Part shown: in pieces, positions 1-10,061 of the stretch
Numbering within the stretch: position 1 is the stretch's first letter
Layout of the letters: each line of letters starts with the position of its first letter
Assembly (NCBI GenBank): GCA_947504115.1
Contig: CANNGH010000001.1
Coordinates: 124,001 to 188,000, forward strand
Direction: 5' to 3'
Length of the DNA: 64,000 nt
Source: an uncultured Sedimentitalea sp.
Lineage (GTDB): Bacteria; Pseudomonadota; Alphaproteobacteria; Rhodobacterales; Rhodobacteraceae
The notes under the pieces: generated by a model
Databases searched by the model: none
Seen by the model: the letters and a program-made list of their open reading frames with translations, nothing else
What the model was told of the DNA's origin: nothing
Position numbers and translations under genes: made by a program

Positions 1-1629
<1,629 letters not shown>

Positions 1630-1633
<4 letters not shown>

Positions 1634-1911
1634 GCGACAGGCGCAAACAGGCGGACGAGATCGCCCGCAGCGCCGCGCGCAAGCAGGACGCGCGCGATAA
1701 TCCGGCGCCAAGCCCGCTGCGCGGGATCGGGGTGTTCGGGGTGATCGGCTGGTCGGTTGCCGTGCCGACGGTTGCGGGGGCGTTCCTGGGGCTCTGGCTG
1801 GATCGCGCCTATCCGCAGGATTTCTCGTGGACCATTGCACTGATCCTCGGCGGGGTCGTCGTCGGCGCGGCCCTGGCCTGGGCGTGGATCGAAAAGGAGA
1901 AGGGCGAATGA
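1630..1911 (+). CDS. atpQ: AtpQ, small N-ATPase membrane protein (AtpZ/AtpI-like)
   Basis: A 93-residue protein with a charged N-terminus (about residues 1-30) and two hydrophobic segments at roughly 36-58 and 65-85, ending in a charged WIEKEKGE tail. Size, topology and position between epsilon and AtpR match AtpQ of N-ATPase operons, which resembles AtpZ/AtpI, proteins linked to assembly or divalent-ion handling in ordinary operons. Its biochemical role in N-ATPases is not settled. It is coupled to both neighbours by 4-base overlaps. Confidence 0.82.
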
Positions 1912-2207
1912 TACCGGATTTCGACTGGACCGCTGTTGCGACCGGCATGTTGGCCGGATCGGTCGCGGGCGCGCTTTACTTTGCCGGATTGGCCTGGGGC
2001 GTGCGGATCGCCTTGCAGCGGACACGCGCGATCACCGTTCTGTTGCCGAGCGCCGCCATTCGTATCGCGCTGCTGCTGGCCGCCGGCTGGTGGACCGCAT
2101 CCCTGGGGGCCGGGGCGCTGGCGGGCTTTGCCGTCGCATTCCTGGCGCTGCGCTTTCTGGTGATCGCGCTTGCGCGGCCCAAAGGCACTGGGCGGGTCAA
2201 ATCATGA
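1908..2207 (+). CDS. atpR: AtpR, N-ATPase-specific membrane protein
   Basis: A 99-residue protein with three predicted membrane segments (about residues 10-32, 40-62 and 65-90). The ATG at 1908 overlaps the atpQ stop; the open frame extends further upstream, but the overlap and membrane topology favour this start. AtpR is a hallmark of N-ATPase operons and lies between AtpQ and the a subunit. An internal arginine in a membrane segment (SAAIRIALLLAAG) could interact with c-subunit carboxylates during ring assembly; that is inference. The role is known only by association. Confidence 0.8.
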   Translation: MIPDFDWTAVATGMLAGSVAGALYFAGLAWGVRIALQRTRAITVLLPSAAIRIALLLAAGWWTASLGAGALAGFAVAFLALRFLVIALARPKGTGRVKS

Positions 2208-2902
2208 AACTGACACCGGACGACACCATCCTTTTCACCATCGCCGGTTTCGGCCTCAATGCCACGATCGTCTTTACGTGGATCGTGATGGCGCTGCTTA
2301 CGGCTGCGTCGATCCTGATCACGCGGAATTTGCGCCCCGATGTGCCGCCCAGCCGCTGGCGCACCGTTCTGGAGGCCATTGTGCTGACCATTCAGGGCCA
2401 GATCAACGAGATCAGCGCGCAGCCAGACCGCCGGTTGCTCTACTTCTCGGGCACATTGTTCCTGTTCATCATCGTGTCGAACATGCTGGCCATCGTGCCG
2501 GGCTGGCATTCTCCCACCGCGTCGCTTTCGACGACCGCGGGGCTCGCGCTGGCCGTGCTGGTGGCGGTGCCGCTTTTCGGGATCGGCAGCCGGGGGATCG
2601 GTGGCTATCTGCACAGCTATATGGAGCCCAACATCATCATGCTGCCCTTCAACATCATCGGCGAGGTATCGCGCGGGATCTCCCTTGCGATCCGCCTTTA
2701 CGGCAACGTGATGAGCGGCGCGGTGATCGCCGCGATCCTGCTGGGCGTCGCGCCGTTTTTCTTTCCCGTGGTGATGGACATGCTGGGCCTGTTGACCGGC
2801 GTCATTCAGGCCTACATCTTCGCCATTCTTGCCACGGTCTATATCTCGTCCGCTACGGCGGAACCCGAACCCGAATCCAGACCTGCAAAGGAGCAGACAT
2901 GA
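2204..2902 (+). CDS. atpB: N-type ATPase a subunit
   Basis: A 232-residue membrane stator subunit that forms the ion half-channels against the c-ring. The conserved helix with the essential arginine is visible (ISLAIRLYGNVMSG, about residues 166-179), with the following hydrophobic helices ending in AYIFAILATVYIS. The ATG at 2204 overlaps the atpR stop (ATGA). The operon overlaps atpE by 4 bases downstream. It is slightly short compared with typical a subunits, as expected for the N-type family. Confidence 0.93.
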   Translation: MKLTPDDTILFTIAGFGLNATIVFTWIVMALLTAASILITRNLRPDVPPSRWRTVLEAIVLTIQGQINEISAQPDRRLLYFSGTLFLFIIVSNMLAIVPGWHSPTASLSTTAGLALAVLVAVPLFGIGSRGIGGYLHSYMEPNIIMLPFNIIGEVSRGISLAIRLYGNVMSGAVIAAILLGVAPFFFPVVMDMLGLLTGVIQAYIFAILATVYISSATAEPEPESRPAKEQT

Positions 2903-3189
2903 CCGATCTATCCCTCATCGCCGCCGTTTCGATCTTCACCGCCGGGTTGACCGTTGCGTTCGGCGCAATCGGTCCGGCACTGGGTGAAGGGCGCGCCGCC
3001 GCGTCGGCGCTCAGCGCGATCGCGCAGCAGCCCGACGCAAGCGGCGTCCTGTCGCGCACATTGTTCGTCAGCCTCGCCATGATCGAATCCACCGCGATCT
3101 ACTGCTTCGTGGTCGCGATGATCCTGCTTTTCGCCAACCCGTTCTGGAACGCGGCGCTTGAGGCAGCAGCACCGGCGGTGGGTGGGTAG
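2899..3189 (+). CDS. atpE: N-type ATPase c subunit with two carboxylates
   Basis: A 96-residue rotor-ring subunit with two transmembrane helices. Helix 1 carries GPALGEG with Glu30, and helix 2 carries the ion-binding Glu63 followed by Ser64-Thr65 (MIESTAIY). The conserved loop (about residues 43-46, QQPD) stands where RQP is usual. Glu plus Ser/Thr in helix 2 resembles the Na+-binding motif, and the extra helix-1 Glu is typical of N-ATPases. Characterised members differ on whether H+ or Na+ is carried, so the coupling ion cannot be read off the sequence. Confidence 0.93.
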   Translation: MTDLSLIAAVSIFTAGLTVAFGAIGPALGEGRAAASALSAIAQQPDASGVLSRTLFVSLAMIESTAIYCFVVAMILLFANPFWNAALEAAAPAVGG

Positions 3190-3191
3190 CA

Positions 3192-3950
3192 ATGTCCATC
3201 GACTGGATCACCGTCGCGGCCCAGATCGCCAACTTTTTGGTGCTGGTCTGGCTGCTCAAGCGGTTTCTGTACCGGCCCATTCTGGACGGCATCGACGCGC
3301 GCGAGCGCCAGATCGCGGAACGCATGGAAGAGGCGGGCCGCATCCGCCGCCAGGCCGAGGCGACCGAGGCCGAGCACAAGGCCGAGATCGCCAGGCTGAA
3401 GGCCGGCCGCGAAGGCGTGATCGAGGAGGCGCGCAAAGAGGCCGAGCAGGAGCGCGATGCGCTGCTGGCGGCGGCGCGCGAACGTCTGCAGCGTGAGCAG
3501 GCGGCGCGTGAGGAGCTCCGCGCCGAGGAGGCCCGCCGGTTCGCCGCCGATCTGGAATTCACCGGCGTTTCGGCGCTGGTCGCGCTGCTGCGCAAGGCGC
3601 TGCACGATCTCGCGGGCGAGACGCTGGAGCATCGCATCGTCGCCCGCGCGCTGGAACGCCTGCCCGGCATGGCAAGCGAACTGGCGGATGCCGCCGGAGA
3701 AAGCCGCGAGGCGATTGTAACCACATGCGACCCGCTGCCGGACCATCTGCAAACGCAGCTTGCCCGCCAGATCAACGCGGCCCTGCCGGACATTGCCGTA
3801 CGTTTCCGCACGGACCCCGACCAGTCCCCCGGACTCGGTCTGCGTGTCGGGGGCGCGCAACTGGGCTGGAGCGCGGACAGTTATGTCAGCGGATTGCGGG
3901 CCATGCTTGCGGATGCACGCGATGGAAGGGGGCAGGCCGATGCCGCATGA
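3192..3950 (+). CDS. atpF: N-type ATPase b subunit with delta-like C-terminal region
   Basis: A 252-residue peripheral stalk subunit, much longer than the usual 155-185. Residues about 8-30 form one membrane helix, about 30-125 a charged coiled coil, and the remaining roughly 125 residues a globular part. Its end ([14 protein letters not shown], then a YVSGLRAML helix) resembles the C-terminus of the delta subunit, which typically shows a GG-x-x-x-R-x-GD-x-x-x-D-x-S pattern. No separate atpH lies in the operon, so this protein may supply both functions. It starts 2 bases after atpE and overlaps atpA by 11 bases. Confidence 0.88.
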   Translation: MSIDWITVAAQIANFLVLVWLLKRFLYRPILDGIDARERQIAERMEEAGRIRRQAEATEAEHKAEIARLKAGREGVIEEARKEAEQERDALLAAARERLQREQAAREELRAEEARRFAADLEFTGVSALVALLRKALHDLAGETLEHRIVARALERLPGMASELADAAGESREAIVTTCDPLPDHLQTQLARQINAALPDIAVRFRTDPDQSPGLGLRVGGAQLGWSADSYVSGLRAMLADARDGRGQADAA

Positions 3951-5448
3951 AAACAGCCTCCTGCAAACCCTGCTGGACGCCCCCGCGCCGGAACCTGAAC
4001 TCAGCGAGATCGGGCAGGTGGCCGAGGTCGGCGACGGCATCGCCATCGTCACCGGCCTTGCCCGCGCGCTGGTCGACGAATTGCTGGATTTCGGCAATGG
4101 GCTGATGGGTCTCGTGTTCGATCTGGAAGAGGACCGCCTGGGCGTCGTTCTGCTGGGCGAGACGGGCCGCACCGTGCCCGGCGCCGATGTGCGCCGGACG
4201 GGCAGGGTGGTCGCGGTGCCGGTGGGCCGCGCGCTGCTGGGCCGGGTCGTCGATGCGTTGGGACGCCCCCTCGACGGCGGCGCCGCGCCCGAGACCGACC
4301 GCACGCGCCCCATCGAGATGGAGGCCCCCGGCATCCTCGCGCGTGCGCCCGTCGCCCATCCGCTGGCAACCGGGCTGAAGGCCGTGGATGCCGCCGTGCC
4401 GGTGGGGCTGGGTCAACGCGAACTGATCATCGGGGACCGCCAGACCGGCAAGACCTCGATCGCGGTCGACACGATCCTGAACCAGAAGGACACCGGCGTT
4501 CTGTGCATCTATTGCGCCATCGGCCAGCGCGGCGATGCGGTGGCCAAGGTCATCGGTGCGATCCGCGACGGTGGGATGATGGACCGAACCATCGTCCTCT
4601 CGGCGGGTGACGAAGAGGCACCGGGCCTTTCCTACGTCGCACCTTATGCCGCGATGTCGATGGCCGAAGGTCTGGCGACCGATGGCCGCGACGTCGTCAT
4701 CGTCTTTGACGATCTGACGCATCACGCGCATTCCTACCGCGAATTGTCGCTGCTCTTGCGGCGCCCGCCGGGGCGCGAGGCGTTTCCCGGCGATATCTTT
4801 TTCGTCCATGCCCGGCTGCTGGAGCGGGCGGGCCAGTTCGCCGAGCACGCCGGCGGCGGCTCGATCACGGCGCTGCCGGTGGTCGAGACCCAGGCGGAAA
4901 ACCTGTCGGCCTATATCCCGACGAACCTCATTTCGATCACCGACGGGCAGATCTACCTGTCGCCGCGCCTTGTGCGCAGGAACCAGTTTCCGGCGGTCGA
5001 TCTGGGCGTCTCGGTCAGCCGCGTGGGCGGCAAGGCGCAGGCGCGCGCCTTCCGCGAGGTGGCCGGCAACCTGCGCGTGACGCTTTTGCAGTTCGAGGAA
5101 CTGGAGGAGTTCGCGCGTTTCGGCACCCGTCTTGATGACGATACGCGCCAAAGGCTGACGCGCGGCGCCGCCGTGCGCGCGGCCCTGCGCCAGCCCGAAC
5201 GCGATCCGATGGCAGCCGATGAACAGCTGGCGGTGCTGCTCAGCGCGATGGCGGGGTTGCTGGACGATATGGATGAGGCCGAAACCGGCGCCGCGATGAC
5301 CGCAATCCGCGCGAATATGCGCATGACGGACAGCGTCACCGCGGATATCATCGCCTCGGGCCGCGGTCTGGGTGACGAGGACCGCGCCCGCATCGTGGAT
5401 GACGCACGCGCCGCATTGTCGGAGGCAGGCAGTGGCCCAGACGCTTGA
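3940..5448 (+). CDS. atpA: N-type ATPase alpha subunit
   Basis: A 502-residue non-catalytic nucleotide-binding subunit of F1. The Walker A motif GDRQTGKT is present, then [39 protein letters not shown] and the C-terminal LEEFARFG segment. The ATG at 3940 is in frame and gives the expected N-terminus; it sits inside the end of atpF. The stop overlaps the GTG start of atpG by 17 bases. The housekeeping alpha is presumably encoded elsewhere. Confidence 0.95.
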   Translation: MPHENSLLQTLLDAPAPEPELSEIGQVAEVGDGIAIVTGLARALVDELLDFGNGLMGLVFDLEEDRLGVVLLGETGRTVPGADVRRTGRVVAVPVGRALLGRVVDALGRPLDGGAAPETDRTRPIEMEAPGILARAPVAHPLATGLKAVDAAVPVGLGQRELIIGDRQTGKTSIAVDTILNQKDTGVLCIYCAIGQRGDAVAKVIGAIRDGGMMDRTIVLSAGDEEAPGLSYVAPYAAMSMAEGLATDGRDVVIVFDDLTHHAHSYRELSLLLRRPPGREAFPGDIFFVHARLLERAGQFAEHAGGGSITALPVVETQAENLSAYIPTNLISITDGQIYLSPRLVRRNQFPAVDLGVSVSRVGGKAQARAFREVAGNLRVTLLQFEELEEFARFGTRLDDDTRQRLTRGAAVRAALRQPERDPMAADEQLAVLLSAMAGLLDDMDEAETGAAMTAIRANMRMTDSVTADIIASGRGLGDEDRARIVDDARAALSEAGSGPDA

Positions 5449-6313
5449 ACGCCTGACCCGCCGCACCGACACGATGCAAAGCATTCGTGGCATCGTGCGC
5501 ACGATGAAGACGATGTCGGCCATCAACGCGGCCCCCTATGAACAGGCTGCCGAGGCGATAGACGTCTGGCGGGACACCGTGCTGGACGGGATGCACGCCT
5601 TTCTGCGCTGCAACGGCCCCTTGATGCAGACGGTTTCAGAAGATCCGCAAAGGGTGCTGATCGTCATGGGGTCCGATCACGGTCTGTGCGGCAATTACAA
5701 CGAGGTGCTGGCGCGCGAGGTGATGGATTATCCGCACGCGGACACGGCGCAGATCATCTGTGTCGGTGCGCAGATGCAGGATGCGCTGAACGGCGAGGGC
5801 ATCACGCCTGCCGCCACGCTGTTGCCGCCCGCCAATACCGACGGGCTGATCCGGCTGGCCGGTCAGCTGGTCACGCGGCTGGACGCGATGCGCGCGACGG
5901 CGGGGCCGGAGAATCTGGCTGCTGCGCTGGTTTATACGCAGCGTGGCCTGCACGGGCTGCAATCGCCGGTGACGCGCGCATTGTTGCCGCTTGATCCCGA
6001 CATGCTGGACAGGTTGGCGCGGCGGCCCTGGACGTCGCGCAGCCTGCCGCAATTCTCGATGGCGCCGCCGGACCTTCTGGCGTCTCTGGTGCGCAATCTG
6101 GTCTTTGCCACGCTTTACCGCGCCGCCGCCGAGGCATTGGTCACCGAGAACGCCGCGCGCCTTGCCCGGATGCAGCAGGCCGAGCAATCCGTGGATGAAA
6201 ATCTGGAGGCGTTGAACGCCGAGACCCGCTCGGTCCGGCAGAGCGAGATCACCACCGAGCTGCTGGACGTCATCGTGGGGTTCGAGGCGCTCAAACGGCG
6301 ACACCGGCGCTGA
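5432..6313 (+). CDS. atpG: N-type ATPase gamma subunit (GTG start)
   Basis: A 293-residue central rotor subunit. The GTG at 5432 is preceded by a GGAGG ribosome binding site inside the end of atpA and yields [28 protein letters not shown], the conserved N-terminal helix (the typical family form has the helix close to the start). The middle shows [14 protein letters not shown] and the C-terminal helix shows [12 protein letters not shown]-like residues ([12 protein letters not shown]) and [15 protein letters not shown]. It is the last gene of the operon; about 190 bases separate it from the convergent cytochrome b gene. Confidence 0.92.
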   Translation: MAQTLERLTRRTDTMQSIRGIVRTMKTMSAINAAPYEQAAEAIDVWRDTVLDGMHAFLRCNGPLMQTVSEDPQRVLIVMGSDHGLCGNYNEVLAREVMDYPHADTAQIICVGAQMQDALNGEGITPAATLLPPANTDGLIRLAGQLVTRLDAMRATAGPENLAAALVYTQRGLHGLQSPVTRALLPLDPDMLDRLARRPWTSRSLPQFSMAPPDLLASLVRNLVFATLYRAAAEALVTENAARLARMQQAEQSVDENLEALNAETRSVRQSEITTELLDVIVGFEALKRRHRR

Positions 6314-6442
6314 AAGCGTCGCAAGGCGACCGGTTTCCGGGAATGCGGCAGGACGGAATGCACAAGGGGCAATGGTGATACCGCCGGCGGCGCGCGCGGG
6401 GAATTGACCGGCGAGACCTGAAGCGGCACCATCGCGCGCTGA

Positions 6443-6463
6443 CCCGTTGGCGCTGGCAACGGG
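6443..6463 (+). terminator. Weak hairpin after the ATPase operon
   Basis: A 7-base inverted repeat (CCCGTTG and CAACGGG) with a 7-base loop lies in the 194-base gap between the convergent atpG and cytochrome b genes. There is no T-run after it, so it is at best a weak terminator. Nothing else is visible in this gap. Confidence 0.2.
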
Positions 6464-6507
6464 CCGTTGCGGACGTATTGTCGATGATCGATCGTTCCGG
6501 GATCACC

Positions 6508-7119
6508 TCACATTCTGTTGGTGCCGCCGTCTTCGACCGTCACCCATTCATAGCCGGTCGTCATTGCCTTGAGATATGCGGCCGGCGTGTCCCCCGTGGT
6601 TGCCATATAGACGTGGATCACCACGAATATCGCCATGGCATAGGCCGCGACCACATGCAGCCACGCGACGGACTGAAGGTCGAACCCGGTCAGGCCGACC
6701 GTCAGGTAAAGGATGCCCGTGATCCATATTGCAGGGTTGATGATCAGTTTCAGGAACAAGTAGCTGAGCCGCTGCAACGGATTGTGCTTGCGCTGGACCG
6801 TCGGCTTGGCCGGATGCGCCTCGCCGCGAAAGATGCCGTAGGCATAAAAGCGGATCACCGGAACGAGGTTGCGGAAGGTTGGAATATAATGCTGCCATGC
6901 GCCGGTGGTGAAATGCCAGAAGATCGCAAAGATCCAGAGCACGATGATGAGCCCCGCCGCCACCAGATGGAGCGTGAAGGCCGAGGACCAGTTCGGCCCG
7001 CCGATCAGCCCGTGCAGCCGCGCGCCGGTGAACAGAAGGACCAGCACCAGCAGGGCCTGCATCCAGTGCCAGAAGCGTTCGAACCGGGTGAAGATCTTGA
7101 GGTATTGCCGTTCCGCCAT
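6508..7119 (-). CDS. Cytochrome b (b561/hydrogenase b-subunit family), likely partner of the octaheme cytochrome
   Basis: A 203-residue integral membrane diheme cytochrome b of the Ni/Fe-hydrogenase b-type/thiosulfate reductase b family. Four membrane segments are visible at about 19-36, 47-69, 118-140 and 150-173, with candidate heme-ligand histidines at 18, 51 and 69 and further ones in the last helix (WLHVVAAY, VIHVYMA). It lies 3 bases after the octaheme reductase gene, so it probably passes electrons between the quinone pool and that periplasmic enzyme. Partnership is inferred from the operon. Confidence 0.85.
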   Translation of the reverse strand: MAERQYLKIFTRFERFWHWMQALLVLVLLFTGARLHGLIGGPNWSSAFTLHLVAAGLIIVLWIFAIFWHFTTGAWQHYIPTFRNLVPVIRFYAYGIFRGEAHPAKPTVQRKHNPLQRLSYLFLKLIINPAIWITGILYLTVGLTGFDLQSVAWLHVVAAYAMAIFVVIHVYMATTGDTPAAYLKAMTTGYEWVTVEDGGTNRM

Positions 7120-7122
7120 GTC

Positions 7123-8796
7123 TCAGCCCCTTCCGTTTCCACGCCGTGACACGATCCGCAGCCCGGCATGGACGATGACGCCGGCCAGCGCCAGTGCCAG
7201 CAGCCAAAGCCCGATCCGGTCAGTCAGAGGGAATCCATCGCGCCCGGGCAGGTAAAAGCCGGCCAGATTGGCCAGCCTGCCGTCCTTGGCATGGCATTGG
7301 CCGCATTTCAGAGCTTCGCTGGCGGGCGCGACCATGTGGGTGGTCGGCCACCACATCTCGGTTTCGACAAAATCGTATTCGCCGGAATACGGCACGTCGC
7401 TGCCTTCCATTCCGGCCTTCAGCGCCTTGTCCCAGTCATAATTGGTCCAGAAGGCGGTGTCGCCTTCCGGCCCGTAGACGTTGCTTTGGATCAAGTATTC
7501 GTTGACCTCGTCATAGGCCTGCTTGCCGAGCATACGCTTGAACGGAAAGATCACCGATCCCGGTTGATCGGGGCCGCCGCCGATCCGGTTGATGCCCACC
7601 AGTTTCGTCGGGTCGATCTTTTCCCCCAGCAGGGTATATTCCACGATCCCGTCCCAGAACGCGTAATCCGGCACGACGTCTTCTTCCCATTCGAAATTTC
7701 CCTTGATGGTCAGGTAGGTGTGCCGCCCGTTCTCGTCCACTTCGCCGTAAGGTTTGCCATCCTTCAGCTTGCCGGCGGTCGACCAGTCCCACCAGGTCTT
7801 GGTCGCCACCCCGCCCTTGGCATATTCCGGGATGTGACAGGTCTGGCAGGCGACGCGGTCCGTGTGGTCGTTCAGCTTGTTGCCCTTCAGCGACAGCGCC
7901 TTGTGCGGGGACGAACTGTGGCAGGAATTGCACGCCAGAATGTCGGTGTTGCGCATGCCCGGCCGCTGGTGCGTGCTGTCGCTGATCGTGCCGTGATAGC
8001 GCGATCCGGGCCATGCGTGACGGTCGCCGACGTGGCAATCGACGCAGACCATGTCGGCGCCGTCGGGGGACATGTGCACATCGACATGCGGTGACGGATC
8101 GACCAGCGCCGAGGACAGGTCGCCATGTTTCACGTTATCGCCGCCGCCGCCGTAAAAGTGGCAATTGCCGCAGTTTTCGCGCGTGGGACGACCGACATGC
8201 GCGGCAACCTTGGCCAGATCGGGCGGCAGGTGGGTCAGGTTTCCGTCCGGCTCCTCGACGATCAGCGATTGCGGGTAAGGCGTGTTGGCGCTGGCCTGCG
8301 TGCGCGGTTCATAGAGCGGATGGCCGGCTTCGGTCGGCCATTTGATGTATTCGCCGGTGGTGTCGTGACAGGCAAGACAGTCAATTCTGGTTTCATCGGT
8401 GAAATCGAAACTTGCGGTCTCGTCCCAGCCATAGCCGGCATGACACGAGGTACAGCGCGGCTCGTTCGTGGCAAGGTTGCCGCAAAAGGCGTTCAGCACG
8501 GTTTTCTTGCCCAGGGTCTGGCCGGTGGCGGGGTTCACCGTTTCCCATGTCCAGTGAATGGAACTGCTCACCTGCTTGCCCGCTTCGGTATGACAACTCA
8601 GGCAAGCCTTGGTGACTTCCTGCCCGGTCTTGAACGGCCCTTTCAACTGCTCGAACTTCGCGTGATCCGCCGTCAGGGCGGGAATGCCCGCTCGGGGGTC
8701 GGGAGCCGATTGGTTCGGGCTAGTGCCCTGAGCGGATGCTGCCGCCGAAAAAGCAAGCACGAACAACGCGCCGAGTAGGGTTCGCAATAAGGTCAT
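7123..8796 (-). CDS. Octaheme cytochrome c, tetrathionate reductase (OTR) family
   Basis: A 557-residue periplasmic multiheme cytochrome. A signal peptide covers about residues 1-23, and eight CxxCH motifs are visible (CLSCH, CTSCH, CLACH, CGNCH, CVDCH, CNSCH, CQTCH, CGQCH). A hydrophobic segment near the C-terminus (about 527-547) followed by arginines would anchor it in the membrane. The heme count and spacing match the octaheme tetrathionate reductase family, whose Shewanella member reduces tetrathionate and also nitrite and hydroxylamine in vitro. The ATG at 8796 was chosen because it has a GGAGAG site and begins the signal peptide; the frame is open to 8889. The true substrate is unknown. 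Confidence 0.88.
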   Translation of the reverse strand: MTLLRTLLGALFVLAFSAAASAQGTSPNQSAPDPRAGIPALTADHAKFEQLKGPFKTGQEVTKACLSCHTEAGKQVSSSIHWTWETVNPATGQTLGKKTVLNAFCGNLATNEPRCTSCHAGYGWDETASFDFTDETRIDCLACHDTTGEYIKWPTEAGHPLYEPRTQASANTPYPQSLIVEEPDGNLTHLPPDLAKVAAHVGRPTRENCGNCHFYGGGGDNVKHGDLSSALVDPSPHVDVHMSPDGADMVCVDCHVGDRHAWPGSRYHGTISDSTHQRPGMRNTDILACNSCHSSSPHKALSLKGNKLNDHTDRVACQTCHIPEYAKGGVATKTWWDWSTAGKLKDGKPYGEVDENGRHTYLTIKGNFEWEEDVVPDYAFWDGIVEYTLLGEKIDPTKLVGINRIGGGPDQPGSVIFPFKRMLGKQAYDEVNEYLIQSNVYGPEGDTAFWTNYDWDKALKAGMEGSDVPYSGEYDFVETEMWWPTTHMVAPASEALKCGQCHAKDGRLANLAGFYLPGRDGFPLTDRIGLWLLALALAGVIVHAGLRIVSRRGNGRG

Positions 8797-8827
8797 CTCT
8801 CCATGCTCCGCTGCAAGCAGGCGCAGG

Positions 8828-8842
8828 GTCAAGCGCTTTGAC
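8828..8842. promoter_or_regulatory. Perfect inverted repeat upstream of the octaheme reductase gene
   Basis: GTCAAGCGCTTTGAC is a GTCAA-N5-TTGAC palindrome 31 bases upstream of the octaheme cytochrome start. It has the half-sites of an FNR-type site in the inverted order, so it is not a canonical FNR box; it may be an operator for another regulator. No clear promoter hexamers accompany it. Confidence 0.3.
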
Positions 8843-9074
8843 TTGCCACGACAAGGCTTGCACAGGGATATCACGCTGGAAAGACGCAATTGTGTCGCAG
8901 GTGGCGAAAGGTTGTGCGGCCCGGACGTCCGTTGCAGAGGCGCATATCGCCGACACGAGCATACCGGGGCGTCGAACGCTTCGGACCATTGTGTTGACGC
9001 TGCGGCATTGTGGCCAATTGCGGTTGCATGCCGTAAATGGAATATCGTGATCGGTCACGAGCAAGGAGCATGGG

Positions 9075-10061
9075 ATGATCAGACGTTTGGTTGTCTTGGC
9101 CATGTTGCCGTCATTGATCTACATGGCGGATCCGGCGCAGGCCGGCACCCTGACGGTTGAGCCGGTCGAGATCACGGAATGGAAATCCGTCTACGGCGTG
9201 GTGGAAACCCGTGATCGTGTGCCCGCGCGGGCGCGCATCGGTGGCACGATCGACGCATTGGACGTGACCGAGGGCGACAGGGTCGAGGCCGATCAGCAGA
9301 TCGCCCATGTCGAGGATGACAAGTTCGCCTTTCAATTGGATTCCATCGACGCCCAGCTTGCATCGCTCAAGGCGCAACTGCTCACCGCGCAGGCCGATCG
9401 CGAGCGCGGTGAAACCTTGCTGGATCGCGGCGTCATCACGTCCCAGCGGATGGAGCAGTTGCGCACCAATGTCGATGTGATCGACGGCCAGATCCGCAGT
9501 CTTGACGCGGAACGGCTGGTTCTGGAGCAGCGGGTCAGCGAGGGCGCGGTCCTGTCGCCCCAGAACGGCGTTGTCCTGTCGGTGCCGGTGGCGCGCGGCT
9601 CGGTGATCAACCCCGGCGAGGCGGTGGCGGTGATAGGGGGTGGCGGGTTATTCCTGCGACTGGCCCTGCCGGAACGCCACGCCGCCGCCCTGTCCACGGG
9701 CGACGAGATCGTGATGGGGGCGGGCGAGGAGGACCGGCGCACCGGCCGATTGGTCAAGCTTTATCCGCAGATCGAAGAAGGCCGCGTGATCGCCGATGTC
9801 GAGGTCGATGGTCTCGATGGCCGCTATATCGGGCGTCGTATGCCGGTGCGCCTGCCGATCGGCACACGGCAGGCGATCCTTGTGCCCGCCGCCGCGCTGA
9901 CAACGCGCAGCGGGCTGGATTCCGTCACGGTCGAGGCGGCGGATGGTCCGGTGACGCGCGTTGTCGTGCCCGGCGCGGCCGTACAGCATGACGGCGCGCC
10001 GTGGCGCGAAATCCTGACCGGCCTGGCCGCGGGTGATCGCGTGGTGATCCCGGATGACTGA
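9075..10061 (+). CDS. RND efflux periplasmic adaptor (membrane fusion protein)
   Basis: A 328-residue adaptor joining an inner-membrane RND pump to an outer-membrane channel. A signal peptide occupies about residues 1-23. The lipoyl/barrel-sandwich half-motifs flank a central coiled-coil hairpin (about residues 85-155, rich in Leu, Glu, Gln and Arg), followed by SVPVARGSVINPGE and a beta-barrel part. It is on the short side for the family. It overlaps the permease gene by 8 bases. No outer-membrane TolC-like gene lies next to it. Confidence 0.88.
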   Translation: MIRRLVVLAMLPSLIYMADPAQAGTLTVEPVEITEWKSVYGVVETRDRVPARARIGGTIDALDVTEGDRVEADQQIAHVEDDKFAFQLDSIDAQLASLKAQLLTAQADRERGETLLDRGVITSQRMEQLRTNVDVIDGQIRSLDAERLVLEQRVSEGAVLSPQNGVVLSVPVARGSVINPGEAVAVIGGGGLFLRLALPERHAAALSTGDEIVMGAGEEDRRTGRLVKLYPQIEEGRVIADVEVDGLDGRYIGRRMPVRLPIGTRQAILVPAAALTTRSGLDSVTVEAADGPVTRVVVPGAAVQHDGAPWREILTGLAAGDRVVIPDD

